Below, piece by piece: positions 30,826 through 40,164 of a DNA stretch of 64,000 nucleotides; positions within the stretch are counted from its first letter, which is position 1; every line of letters starts with the position of its first letter. This stretch comes from Thiohalocapsa sp. (GTDB lineage Bacteria > Pseudomonadota > Gammaproteobacteria > Chromatiales > Chromatiaceae), in the NCBI GenBank assembly GCA_028277725.1, contig JANQFX010000051.1, positions 62,001-126,000 on the forward strand. Direction: 5' to 3'. A program made the translations under genes and the position numbers. The notes under the pieces were generated by a model. The model searched no databases and had not been told where the DNA came from. It saw only the letters and a program-made list of their open reading frames with translations.

Positions 30826-31764
30826 TCAGCCTGCACCTGCAATGGTGCTGACCCAGCGGTCGATATGGCGCAGGTAGCCATCGCCGTCGGCGCTCACCGG
30901 GGGCTCCAGCGGCAGGGTCTTGACCGACCAGCCCAGCTCGCGGCCGAGCTTTCTCGGTCCCTTCGGCGATTGGTAGGGCGCATGGATGATGACGCCGTCT
31001 CTCCCCCTGAGCTTGCCGGCAAGGTTGCGCAGATCGCGCCCGCTCGGCGGCACGCCGGGAATCGGCTCGATGGTGCCGAGCAGCGGTACGCCGAAGCGCT
31101 CGAGCAGGTAGACGGCGTCGCGATGATAGAGCACGACCCCCGGCGCATCGGCGAGCTGGGCCTGCCAACCGGGCACGCGGCCTTCGACGGCATCGGCGAA
31201 GTGTGCCGCGTTGCGCCGGTACTTGGTCGCATTGGCCGAATCCAGTCGGGCCATCCGCTCGCCCAGGGCCGTCGCCACCTGCGTCATGCGCACCGGGTCC
31301 AGGTCCACATGCGGGTTGCCGGCCGGGTGCACATCGCCCCGGGCGCGGTCCGCGGTGCCGCCGACATCCAGCAGCGGCACCTGGGCCGCGGCCTCGAAGT
31401 AGCCCTCGCGCCCGGGGAGGATCCCCGGGTTCGCGGCGCTGGAGCTCGCGGCCGGCAACCAGCCGACCTCCAGTTCGGCACCCACGGCGACCACCAGGTC
31501 GGCGCCGCGCAGGGCGCGGATCATGCTCGGCTTGGCCTGCAGCATATGCAGATCCTGATCCGGCTCGGCGAGCACCGTCAGATTGGCAGCGGGTGCCACT
31601 GTGCGCACCAGTGCACCCATGCTCGAGCTGGTGGCGACCACGTCGAGCGACAGCGCCGGACCCGCGAATATCGCGAGCAGGCCGAACAGCCAGAGTTTCA
31701 TGCTGTTGCGCTTACTGAGTCTCGGGTTGAACATCGAGTGCACCTCAGAACTTGTGGGCGCCAT
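30826..31764 (-). CDS. Metal ABC transporter solute-binding protein (ZnuA-like, cluster A-I)
   Basis: Signal peptide; HMLQAKPSMIRALRGADLVVAVGAELEVGWLP; GNPHVDLDP. Confidence 0.9.
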   Translation of the reverse strand: MAPTSSEVHSMFNPRLSKRNSMKLWLFGLLAIFAGPALSLDVVATSSSMGALVRTVAPAANLTVLAEPDQDLHMLQAKPSMIRALRGADLVVAVGAELEVGWLPAASSSAANPGILPGREGYFEAAAQVPLLDVGGTADRARGDVHPAGNPHVDLDPVRMTQVATALGERMARLDSANATKYRRNAAHFADAVEGRVPGWQAQLADAPGVVLYHRDAVYLLERFGVPLLGTIEPIPGVPPSGRDLRNLAGKLRGRDGVIIHAPYQSPKGPRKLGRELGWSVKTLPLEPPVSADGDGYLRHIDRWVSTIAGAG

Positions 31765-33472
31765 GGCTGCCCAGGCTCATCAGGAACTGCATGTAGAAGG
31801 CGTTGAAGCGCTCGCGCTCGTCCTCTGCCACCAGGATGTCGTTGTAGGCGTACTGCGCGCGCAGTTGCGAGAACTCGGACAGGTTCCAGGTGACGTCCAG
31901 GGTCCAGCGGTCGGAGCTGCCGAAGCTCGCGCTGCGGCCACCGCTGACCTTGTTGGTCAGGCCCAGCACGTCGTAGCGCAACCCGGCCTTCCAACGTGGC
32001 AGGAAACCATAGGTCGCCTGGGCGTAGAGACCGTCGGTGGTGAAGTCCCGAGAGGTGCCAATCTGCTCCGGATGGGCGCTGGAGCGCACCTTCATGTCCT
32101 TGATGGACCGAAGGTACTCGGCCTGGAAGGTGATATCGCCTTGCCCGTAGGCGCCGGTTGCATCGTATTTGTAGACCAGGTCGAGACCCCAGAGGTCGGC
32201 GTCGCCGGCGAGGCCCGTCTCGTGCAGTTGCTCGGTCACGCCGTCGCCGTGGGCGTGCATGTGGTCGTGGCCTTCCTCCTCATGCTCGTGATCCTCGTCG
32301 TGCGCGTGCTCCCCGTCGTGCTCATCCCCATGTTCGTGGCCGTCCTCGTGCCCATGGTCTCCATCATGCCCGTGGTCATCCTCGTGCCCATGGTCGTCCT
32401 CATGCTCGTGTGCCATGGCATGGGTGTGCGTGTGCACCGCCTGCTGCTGCTCGGCATGGGCGTAGGACACGCCGAACTGCAGGGCGTGCTTGCGCCCGAG
32501 GTCCGGGGCCACTTTGGCGAATGCGGTGTAGAGCCGCGGCCCGGTGTTGGTGCTGCCGAGGCCGAGGCGGTCCTGCTCCGCGTCACTGAGGGTGGCGCCG
32601 AAGATCTCCTGCCGGCCCTGCAAGGCCTCGCCACCGATGCGGGCGTAGAAGGGCAGGTCGTCCGGCACCCAGGAGAGCTGCAGACCCGTGTCCTGCAAGC
32701 CATGGAAGCCGAGCAGGTTCAGGTACGGCAGGTTCTGGTCGACGAAATCCCACTGGTGAGGGTGCTGGTTGTTGACGTAGCCGAAGTCGCTCAGGAACTT
32801 GCCGCCCTTGATCTTGAGGCCATAGGGCAGCGAGCGGGTCTCGAAGTAAGCCTCCTCCAGCTCGACGTTGCCGTCGCCGTCGATGGAGATGTAGGTCGCG
32901 GCATCGAAGTACGGGTCCACCGTCGCCGTGAAGGACAGCTCCGCCTCGCGGAAGTTGAAGCCGTTCTCCGCCACCGAATGGGTGTGGCCACCGTCGTCGT
33001 GGGCGTGGCCATCGCCGCCATGGTCATGCGTATGGCTGCGACCCGGCTGAAACACCTCGCCCACCAGCGCAGCGCCGTCTCCTTCCGCGGTGTCGTCCTG
33101 GTAGTAGTTGCCATCCAGGATCACCGAGATCTGCGGATTGAAGCCGCTGCCGGAGGTCACCGCGCCGAACAAACCGCCGCTGCGACTGCCGGCGGGCGCC
33201 CGGTCCGCGGCCTGCGCCTCGGCGCGCAGCACGCTCGGGGCCGTCATGGGCAAGGACAGTGCGTCCGCGCCCGCCGCTTGCCGCGCGACCTCCGCGGCAT
33301 TCTCCGCATCCAACAAACGGGACTCCAGCGCCTGGATGCGTGTCTCGTACTGGCTGCGCATGGCGTCGAGCTCGGCACGCAGCGCGGCGATATCGGCGTC
33401 GCCGGCGGCAAGCGCGGTGATCGGGGTTAATAGAGCGGCCAAGAGCGCGCCCCGCAAGAGGTAGGAATTCAT
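31745..33472 (-). CDS. His-rich outer-membrane porin-like protein, probably zinc related
   Basis: Signal peptide, periplasmic coiled coil, beta-rich body ending FYMQFLMSLGSHGAHKF; two His-rich acidic segments. Confidence 0.85.
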   Translation of the reverse strand: MNSYLLRGALLAALLTPITALAAGDADIAALRAELDAMRSQYETRIQALESRLLDAENAAEVARQAAGADALSLPMTAPSVLRAEAQAADRAPAGSRSGGLFGAVTSGSGFNPQISVILDGNYYQDDTAEGDGAALVGEVFQPGRSHTHDHGGDGHAHDDGGHTHSVAENGFNFREAELSFTATVDPYFDAATYISIDGDGNVELEEAYFETRSLPYGLKIKGGKFLSDFGYVNNQHPHQWDFVDQNLPYLNLLGFHGLQDTGLQLSWVPDDLPFYARIGGEALQGRQEIFGATLSDAEQDRLGLGSTNTGPRLYTAFAKVAPDLGRKHALQFGVSYAHAEQQQAVHTHTHAMAHEHEDDHGHEDDHGHDGDHGHEDGHEHGDEHDGEHAHDEDHEHEEEGHDHMHAHGDGVTEQLHETGLAGDADLWGLDLVYKYDATGAYGQGDITFQAEYLRSIKDMKVRSSAHPEQIGTSRDFTTDGLYAQATYGFLPRWKAGLRYDVLGLTNKVSGGRSASFGSSDRWTLDVTWNLSEFSQLRAQYAYNDILVAEDERERFNAFYMQFLMSLGSHGAHKF

Positions 33473-33529
33473 GGTTTGCACTCCGAGGGACAGAGGTCGA
33501 CCGGTGATTCGATCTAGACCAACAGCAAA

Positions 33530-33544
33530 GATGTTATACCATAG
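33530..33544. promoter_or_regulatory. Weak Zur-like half-site in the divergent promoter region
   Basis: GATGTTATACCATAG; left half resembles the gammaproteobacterial Zur motif, right half is poor. Confidence 0.25.
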
Positions 33545-33560
33545 CCGTGAAAAATGTTGC

Positions 33561-36245
33561 ATGTATCAAACCAACAACATGATGCGAGTCAGTACGGCGA
33601 CGATCTTCGGGCTGTTCTTTGTTTCCGGCCTGTGCGCACTGCTGCTGCAGGTCCTCTGGATGCGCGAGCTGGGCCTGCTCTTCGGTGTCACGGCGCAGGC
33701 CGCGGCGGCCACCTTGGCGGCCTTCTTTCTTGGCCTCGCGACGGGCAGCGCCTATTGGGGCCGACGCAGTGATGGTCTCGCGCGGCCACTGCGGGCTTAC
33801 GCGCTGCTCGAGGCCGGCGTCCTGTTGGCAGCGCTGTCCTATTTCCTGCTGACACCGGCGTTCGCATCGCTTTACGGTGTGTTGTATGACCGACTGGCGT
33901 CCGCCGAGCCCGCGGTGCTGGCGCTGATCAAGCTGCTGCTGGCGCTGGTGCTGCTGTCGCCCGCGGCCTTCTTCATGGGCGGGACCCTCCCCGTGCTGAG
34001 TACCTGGCTGGTGCGACACCCGACGGCGCTCGCGCGCTCGGTGCCGCTGCTCTACGGCGTCAACACGACAGGCGCGGCGGCAGGCGCCCTGAGTGGCGCC
34101 TTCCTGCTTCCGCCGCTGCTTGGCTATGACGGTACTTACCTCATGGCGCTGGCGCTGACCGCGGGCATCGCGCTCATCGCCTGGCGGTTGGACCTTTGGG
34201 TGCAGCCCCGCACTGCTGCGCCGCACTCTGGACCGCCCGACGACGCTATGCCCAGCGGTCCTGCTGTCAGCCCGCTGCCCGCTGCCTGGCTGCGAGGGCT
34301 CGCGATGCTGTCCGGTTTCGTCACGCTGGCGCTGGAGGTCCTGTGGACACGGATGTTCGCGCAGGCTTTGCAGAACTCGGTCTACAGCTATGCCGTGATC
34401 CTGGTGGTCTTCCTGCTCGCGCTCGCCGCCGGGTCATTTGTCGCTGCCTGGCTGGCGCGGCGCCGTTGGCCCGTTGTGCCGACCCTGTCGGTGCTGCTTC
34501 TTGTCGCGGCATTGCTTGTTGCCTCAACACCACATTTGTTCTTTCGGCTCACCGAAGGCCTGGGCTACCTGGGCGCCGGGCGTGACTGGCTCGACTATCT
34601 GTTGGCCCTGGGTAACGCCGCCTTGATCACGCTCGCGGCCCCGACGCTGGTCCTCGGCGTGATCTTCCCTTTCCTGTGGAAAGCCGCGGGCGCGGTCGGA
34701 CGCGGCGCCGGCGAGCAGGTGGGCGGGCTGCTCGCGCTGAATACCCTGGGCGCGATCCTGGGCTCCCTGGCGGCGGGCTTCCTGCTGCTGGACTGGCTGG
34801 GCCTGTGGCGCTCCATCCAATGGCTGGCCGGGCTCTACCTGGCGGCAGCGGCGCTGCTGATGACGCTGGCCCCTGACCCTGACCAGGAGCACGCGAATCG
34901 ATTTCGACCGGCATTCGCAGTGGCGCCCATGCTGGGCTTCCTGCTGCTGCTTTCGGTGCTGGATGCCGGGCGCCTGCCCGCGGTGCGCACCGACCTGGTG
35001 CGGCGCGCCGAGACCCTGCTGGAGGTGCGCGAAGGTGGTGCGGGTACGGTGGCGGTGGTGCGGCGCGGGGAGCACCTGGGCATCAAGGTGGACAACCACT
35101 ACACCCTGGGCAGCACGCGCGGACACGGCCTGCAGCAGCGGCAGGCGCATTTCCCGCTGCTGCTGCACCCCGAGCCGCGGCGGGTGTTCTTCTTGGGCAT
35201 GGGCACGGGCATCACCGCTGGCGCGGCATTGGCACACCCTGTGGAGCAAGTCGTCGTCGCCGAGTTGCTGTCCGATGTGGTCGATGTGGCGCGGGAGTAC
35301 TTCGGACCCTACACAGGTGGGCTCTTCCGGGACAGGCGCGCCATCGTTCTCGCCGAGGACGGCCGTCATCACCTGAGTGCCGGTGATGCGACCTACGACG
35401 TCGTGATCGGCGACCTCTTCGTCCCATGGAAGCAGGGCAACGCAGCTCTGTACTCCATGGAGCACTTTCGCAACGTCGCAGAGCGCTTGGCGCCGGATGG
35501 CCTCTTCGCCCAGTGGGTACCGCTCTATCAGGTTACGGAGCAGGAGTTCGGCGTCATCGCGCGGACCTTCACCGACGTGTTTCCGGACGTCACGCTCTGG
35601 CGCGGTGACTTCCTGCCGGAGGGCCCGATCGTGGCACTGGTGGGTCGCAAGGCATCGCGCCCGCTGGACCCGGCCAGGGTGCGGCGCCGCGCAGAGGCGC
35701 TCGTTCCAGACGCCCCCGGGCTAGTTGCGGACCCATCCGGCCAATCGACCCTGCCGGACCCGGAGACCCCGCCCTTGCTGCTGTACTACGCCGGCAATCT
35801 CGGGCGCGCCTCGGACTTGTTTGCGGCCTACCCGCCGAATACCGACGACCGGCCCGAACTCCAGTTCAGCGCCGCCCGGTCGCAACGGGCCGAGGCTGCC
35901 GGGCGCGGTGCTTGGTTGGTCGGCGAGCCGCTGATCGCCCTGTTCGACCGGGTTCTGGAGCGCGTCCCCGCCGCCGAAGACCCTTACCTGGCGCACCTGA
36001 CGCCGCACCAGCGTGAGGCCGTGTCGGCGGGCTTGGACATCTTCGCGGCCCGCCTCGCTGAGGCACAGGGCGAGCGTGCCCAATCCAAGGCCCTGCTGAC
36101 CCGGGCCGGTCGCCGGCTGGCACCGCCGCGCCAGCCCGACACCGAAGCCGCAGAGCTGCGCCGCGAGCTGGAATCCCTGCGTGCGGAGCGGGATGCCGCC
36201 CTGCAGGCACTGGAGCAGCGCATCCGCGATCTGTCGGGCGGCTGA
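33561..36245 (+). CDS. Fused MFS transporter/spermidine synthase-like protein
   Basis: N-terminal multi-TM region plus C-terminal SpeE-like domain (RVFFLGMGTGITAGAALAHPVEQVVVAELLSDVVDVAREYF ... YDVVIGDLFVPWKQGNAALYSMEHF). Confidence 0.9.
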   Translation: MYQTNNMMRVSTATIFGLFFVSGLCALLLQVLWMRELGLLFGVTAQAAAATLAAFFLGLATGSAYWGRRSDGLARPLRAYALLEAGVLLAALSYFLLTPAFASLYGVLYDRLASAEPAVLALIKLLLALVLLSPAAFFMGGTLPVLSTWLVRHPTALARSVPLLYGVNTTGAAAGALSGAFLLPPLLGYDGTYLMALALTAGIALIAWRLDLWVQPRTAAPHSGPPDDAMPSGPAVSPLPAAWLRGLAMLSGFVTLALEVLWTRMFAQALQNSVYSYAVILVVFLLALAAGSFVAAWLARRRWPVVPTLSVLLLVAALLVASTPHLFFRLTEGLGYLGAGRDWLDYLLALGNAALITLAAPTLVLGVIFPFLWKAAGAVGRGAGEQVGGLLALNTLGAILGSLAAGFLLLDWLGLWRSIQWLAGLYLAAAALLMTLAPDPDQEHANRFRPAFAVAPMLGFLLLLSVLDAGRLPAVRTDLVRRAETLLEVREGGAGTVAVVRRGEHLGIKVDNHYTLGSTRGHGLQQRQAHFPLLLHPEPRRVFFLGMGTGITAGAALAHPVEQVVVAELLSDVVDVAREYFGPYTGGLFRDRRAIVLAEDGRHHLSAGDATYDVVIGDLFVPWKQGNAALYSMEHFRNVAERLAPDGLFAQWVPLYQVTEQEFGVIARTFTDVFPDVTLWRGDFLPEGPIVALVGRKASRPLDPARVRRRAEALVPDAPGLVADPSGQSTLPDPETPPLLLYYAGNLGRASDLFAAYPPNTDDRPELQFSAARSQRAEAAGRGAWLVGEPLIALFDRVLERVPAAEDPYLAHLTPHQREAVSAGLDIFAARLAEAQGERAQSKALLTRAGRRLAPPRQPDTEAAELRRELESLRAERDAALQALEQRIRDLSGG

Positions 36246-36462
36246 TGCGGATCGAAGGAGGCGTTCGACCGCACGCAGCGGCGTCGGCCGCGCCGGGTGA
36301 TGACGCCGACGTTCATCAGGTCGGGGAGCAGAGCCGGGGGCCATCCGTCGACTTGCGGCCCCGCCCACGCATGATCCCCGTCAGCTGTGCCGCGCGCCGC
36401 GATGGTGGCGTTTTCCCTTGCCTGGTTTATGATGAACCCGTCATCCGTCGCGTGGACGGCCC

Positions 36463-37326
36463 GTGTCCCACTCGGGCGTCCCACCACTGGCCCGTTGTTC
36501 CGGGGAGAATCCGATGCCGTATCCGTTGTACAGATCGACGTCAGAGCCGCATGGCCCCAGTACCCTGCTGCGACGGCTGGCGTCCGCCGCGTTGCTGTGC
36601 TTGCCCCTGGTCGCTTCGGCCCATTTCCAGGAGCTCATCCCGTCCACCGAGATCGTCGACGCCCAGACCGGTCCCGAGCTGACCCTGGCACTGACCTTCA
36701 CGCACCCCATGGAGGGCGGGCCGGTCATGGCCATGGGCGAGCCCGCGGCCTTCGGCGTGCTCACGCCGGATGGCAAGCAGGATCTCGGCGACGCCCTGGA
36801 GCGGATAGAGGTCGCCGGCCAGGCGGCCTACCAGGCGGCCTTCCGCGTACCGGGCCCTGGCGACTACGTCTTCTACATCGAGCCCGCGCCCTACTGGGAG
36901 CCGGCCGAGGGCGTGATGATCGTCCACTACACCAAGACCGTGGTGGACGCCTACGGCGCCGAGGCGGGCTGGGACCGGCTGGTGGGCCTGCCGGTGGAGA
37001 TCGAACCCCTGACCCGACCCTATGGCCTCTGGGCCGGCAACCTGTTCACGGGCCTGGTGCGGAAGAACGGTCGGCCGGTGCCCTTCGCGGAAGTCGAGGT
37101 GGAGTGGCGCAACGACGGCAGCGTCACACCCCCGGCCGCGCCCTTCGTCACCCAGGTGCTGAAGGCGGACGCCAACGGCGTGTTCAGCTATGCCATGCCG
37201 CGTGCCGGCTGGTGGGGCTTCGCGGCGCTGATCGAGGGCGACGCCCCCATGACCAATCCGGAGGGCAAGGAGGTCCCGGTGGAACAGGGGGCGCTGATCT
37301 GGGTCCGCACCAGGCCGATGCGGTAG
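36463..37326 (+). CDS. DUF4198 / NikK-like periplasmic metal-transport accessory protein
   Basis: DUF4198-like ([47 protein letters not shown]). Confidence 0.82.
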   Translation: MSHSGVPPLARCSGENPMPYPLYRSTSEPHGPSTLLRRLASAALLCLPLVASAHFQELIPSTEIVDAQTGPELTLALTFTHPMEGGPVMAMGEPAAFGVLTPDGKQDLGDALERIEVAGQAAYQAAFRVPGPGDYVFYIEPAPYWEPAEGVMIVHYTKTVVDAYGAEAGWDRLVGLPVEIEPLTRPYGLWAGNLFTGLVRKNGRPVPFAEVEVEWRNDGSVTPPAAPFVTQVLKADANGVFSYAMPRAGWWGFAALIEGDAPMTNPEGKEVPVEQGALIWVRTRPMR

Positions 37327-37383
37327 CGCTTAGGTCGTGGACCGGCATCCGGTGTCCCTGTCCGACGGCCCGGAGCGCGGATT

Positions 37384-37403
37384 CCCTCGCCCGCGGGCGA
37401 GGG
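37384..37403. repeat. Perfect 20-bp palindrome between the NikK-like and NikL-like genes
   Basis: CCCTCGCCCG|CGGGCGAGGG. Confidence 0.9.
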
Positions 37404-37408
37404 TTCGG

Positions 37409-38113
37409 ATGGCGGTGCGGATGGGGTGCATCGTGGCGTTCGCCGGCACGCTGCTGGGCGCCGCGCCCACGCTGGCACATAAGCTCCATGTCTTCGCGGC
37501 CGCCGATGGCCGACTCATCCAGGGACAGGCGTACTTTTCCGGCGGCGCGCCTGCGGTCGGCCTGACCGTGCTGGTGCAGGACGAGTCCGGGAAGCGGCTC
37601 GCGCAGTCGCACACCGACGCCGAGGGCGTCTTCCAGGTCGAGGCGGCGGCACCGCTGGACCATGTCGTCGTTGTGCAAACCGGCGATGGCCATCGCGCCG
37701 AATGGCGCATCCATGCCGATGAGTTGGCAGTTGGCTTTCCAGCCGGGGCGGAGTCCATCGACACCGGTTTGTCCGCGAAGCCGCCCGAGTCCGCGCCAGC
37801 GACGCCGCGGGACACCGCGTCCAGCGCTGGCGCCGGTTCCGATCCGCAATCCAATGCTGTCCCCGACTTCGACCCCGGCCCCGATCAGGCGCTCGATCCG
37901 GCGGTGCTCGCGGCCATCGAGCGTGCCGTCGCTCGGCAGGTGCGGCCGCTGCGCGAGGAGACTCAGGCCGCGCGCGAGGCCGTGCAGCTGCGCGACCTGC
38001 TCGGCGGACTCGGCTACATCCTGGGGCTGACCGGCCTCGGTCTCTGGTGGCACTGCCGACGGGCCAGCCGTGCCTTGCGGACATCTGCGCCGCAGCAGGA
38101 GGGGCCGGGCTGA
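37409..38113 (+). CDS. NikL/CbiL-like cobalt/nickel transport accessory protein
   Basis: Signal peptide, HKLHVFAAADGRLIQGQAYFSGGAPAVGLTVLVQDESG, C-terminal TM; start set at ATG 37409. Confidence 0.72.
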   Translation: MAVRMGCIVAFAGTLLGAAPTLAHKLHVFAAADGRLIQGQAYFSGGAPAVGLTVLVQDESGKRLAQSHTDAEGVFQVEAAAPLDHVVVVQTGDGHRAEWRIHADELAVGFPAGAESIDTGLSAKPPESAPATPRDTASSAGAGSDPQSNAVPDFDPGPDQALDPAVLAAIERAVARQVRPLREETQAAREAVQLRDLLGGLGYILGLTGLGLWWHCRRASRALRTSAPQQEGPG

Positions 38114-38250
38114 TGCGGCAATCGGTGCTGTAGTAGGTGGACGGACTCACCTCGGCTGAGGCGTCGCACAAAACTGGCCCCAGTGTTGCTGATGCCGCCA
38201 AAAGCCCAGTTTATGCCTTTGTTTTTTCTGGGTTCAGACCGGGCGTTCCC

Positions 38251-38264
38251 TTGATTGGAATCAT
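38251..38264. promoter_or_regulatory. Candidate FNR/ANR box upstream of cydA
   Basis: TTGAT-TGGA-ATCAT, one mismatch to TTGAT-N4-ATCAA. Confidence 0.5.
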
Positions 38265-38538
38265 CGAAACCGTGTCTTTATCCGAGCAATTCTGTCGAGA
38301 TTGATAATTCGCATGTCCGACGGGTCGGACTGGGAAATATAAGAATTCGCTAATACGAGAGGGCCTTCCCCAGCGTATCGGCATGGGGCCGACGGGCGGG
38401 GACAGGGACGCGCCACCACCGGAGCGCCGCAGCAGGGGTAGCGCGGTGACCGGACGAGGATCGGCTGAGCGGACCGACGGCGCGGGTTGCCGAGGGTCCG
38501 GCGCCTTTGTTACCACCGCAAGAACGGACCATCGACCC

Positions 38539-40161
38539 ATGCTTGACAGCACAATGATCGAGTTGTCGCGCTGGCAGTTCGCCGCCACCGCGATGTATCA
38601 CTTCCTCTTCGTACCACTGACGCTTGGTCTCTCCTGGATGCTGGTCATCATGGAGAGCGTCTACGTTATGACCGGTCGCGAGATCTATCGCGACATGACC
38701 AAGTTCTGGGGCAAGTTGTTCGGTATCAACTTCGCCCTCGGTGTCACCACCGGCCTGACCATGGAGTTCCAGTTCGGCACCAACTGGGCCTACTACTCCC
38801 ACTACGTCGGCGACGTCTTCGGTGCGCCGCTGGCCATCGAGGGCCTCATGGCCTTCTTCCTGGAGTCCACCTTCATCGGCCTGTTCTTCCTGGGTTGGGA
38901 GCGCCTGACCAAGAGGCAGCACCTGATGGTGACTTTCCTGACCGCGCTGGGTTCCAACCTGTCGGCCATGTGGATTCTCATCGCCAACGGCTGGATGCAG
39001 TTCCCGGTGGGCTCGGAGTTCAGCTTCGAGACCATGCGCATGGAAATGACCAGCTTCACGGAAGTGCTGTTCAACCCGGTCGCGCAGGTCAAGTTCGTGC
39101 ATACGGTGGCTGCTGGCTACGTCACGGCGGCGATGTTCGTCGCGGGCATCAGCGCCTGGTATATGCTCAAGGGCCGCGACCTGGCCTTCGCCAAGCGCTC
39201 CTTCTCGGTGGCCATGGGCTTCGGTCTCGCCTCCATCCTGTCCGTGCTCCTGCTCGGCGACGAGTCAGGCTACGAGGTCGGCGATGTGCAGCGCGTCAAG
39301 CTCGCGGCCATCGAGGCCGAATGGCACACGGAGGAGGCGCCCGCCGCGTTCACGGTGTTCGGTTTCCCGAGCAACGAGGACGAGGAGACGCACATGGCCG
39401 TGAAGATCCCGTTTGTGCTCGGGCTCATCGCGACCCGCTCGCTGGATGAAGAGGTCGTCGGCCTCAAGGATCTGATGCGCGAGCACGAGGTCCGCATCCG
39501 CTCCGGCATGGTGGCCTACGAGTACCTGGAGCGCCTGCGCGCCGGCGAGGACAACGCGCACAACCGCGGCGCCTTCGAGGAACACATGGACGACCTCGGC
39601 TACGGCCTGCTGCTGAAGGCGTACACCGACAACCCGGCGGAGGCCACGGAGGAGCAGATCCAACTGGCCGTGAAGGACTCCATACCGGAGGTGGCGCCAC
39701 TGTTCTGGAGCTTCCGCATCATGGTTGCGGCCGGCTTCTGGATGCTGCTGCTGTTCGTGCTCGGGTTCTACTTCAATGCCACGCGCAAGATTCAGGACAA
39801 GCGCTGGTTGTTGCGCGCCTTCTTGTTCAGCATCCCGGTGCCCTGGATCGCCGCCGAGACCGGGTGGTTCGTCGCCGAGTTCGGCCGCCAGCCCTGGGCC
39901 ATCGGTGAGGTGCTGCCGACCTCCGTCGCCGCCTCTTCACTCACCGCGAACGACCTCATCATCAGCCTCACCGGCTTCATCGTCTTCTACACGGCGCTGT
40001 TCATCATCGAGATGTTCCTGATGTTCAAGTTCGCGCGGCTCGGTCCGAGCTCCTTGCACACCGGCCGCTACTTCCACGAAAAGCAGGGCTCCCAAGGCGA
40101 GAGCAGCCATGGCGCAGGTCCAGCTCCAACCACCGCTCCGGCACAGAAGCGGGAGGACTGA
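38539..40161 (+). CDS. cydA: Cytochrome bd ubiquinol oxidase subunit I
   Basis: [41 protein letters not shown]; 540 aa. Confidence 0.97.
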   Translation: MLDSTMIELSRWQFAATAMYHFLFVPLTLGLSWMLVIMESVYVMTGREIYRDMTKFWGKLFGINFALGVTTGLTMEFQFGTNWAYYSHYVGDVFGAPLAIEGLMAFFLESTFIGLFFLGWERLTKRQHLMVTFLTALGSNLSAMWILIANGWMQFPVGSEFSFETMRMEMTSFTEVLFNPVAQVKFVHTVAAGYVTAAMFVAGISAWYMLKGRDLAFAKRSFSVAMGFGLASILSVLLLGDESGYEVGDVQRVKLAAIEAEWHTEEAPAAFTVFGFPSNEDEETHMAVKIPFVLGLIATRSLDEEVVGLKDLMREHEVRIRSGMVAYEYLERLRAGEDNAHNRGAFEEHMDDLGYGLLLKAYTDNPAEATEEQIQLAVKDSIPEVAPLFWSFRIMVAAGFWMLLLFVLGFYFNATRKIQDKRWLLRAFLFSIPVPWIAAETGWFVAEFGRQPWAIGEVLPTSVAASSLTANDLIISLTGFIVFYTALFIIEMFLMFKFARLGPSSLHTGRYFHEKQGSQGESSHGAGPAPTTAPAQKRED

Positions 40162-40164
40162 CAC

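Noticed and set aside
31583-33430. 615-aa plus-strand ORF with a hydrophobic V/L/M-rich stretch
   Set aside because: Antisense to the His-rich porin gene; the hydrophobic run is the complement of His/Asp codons. The minus-strand product has a signal peptide and operon context.
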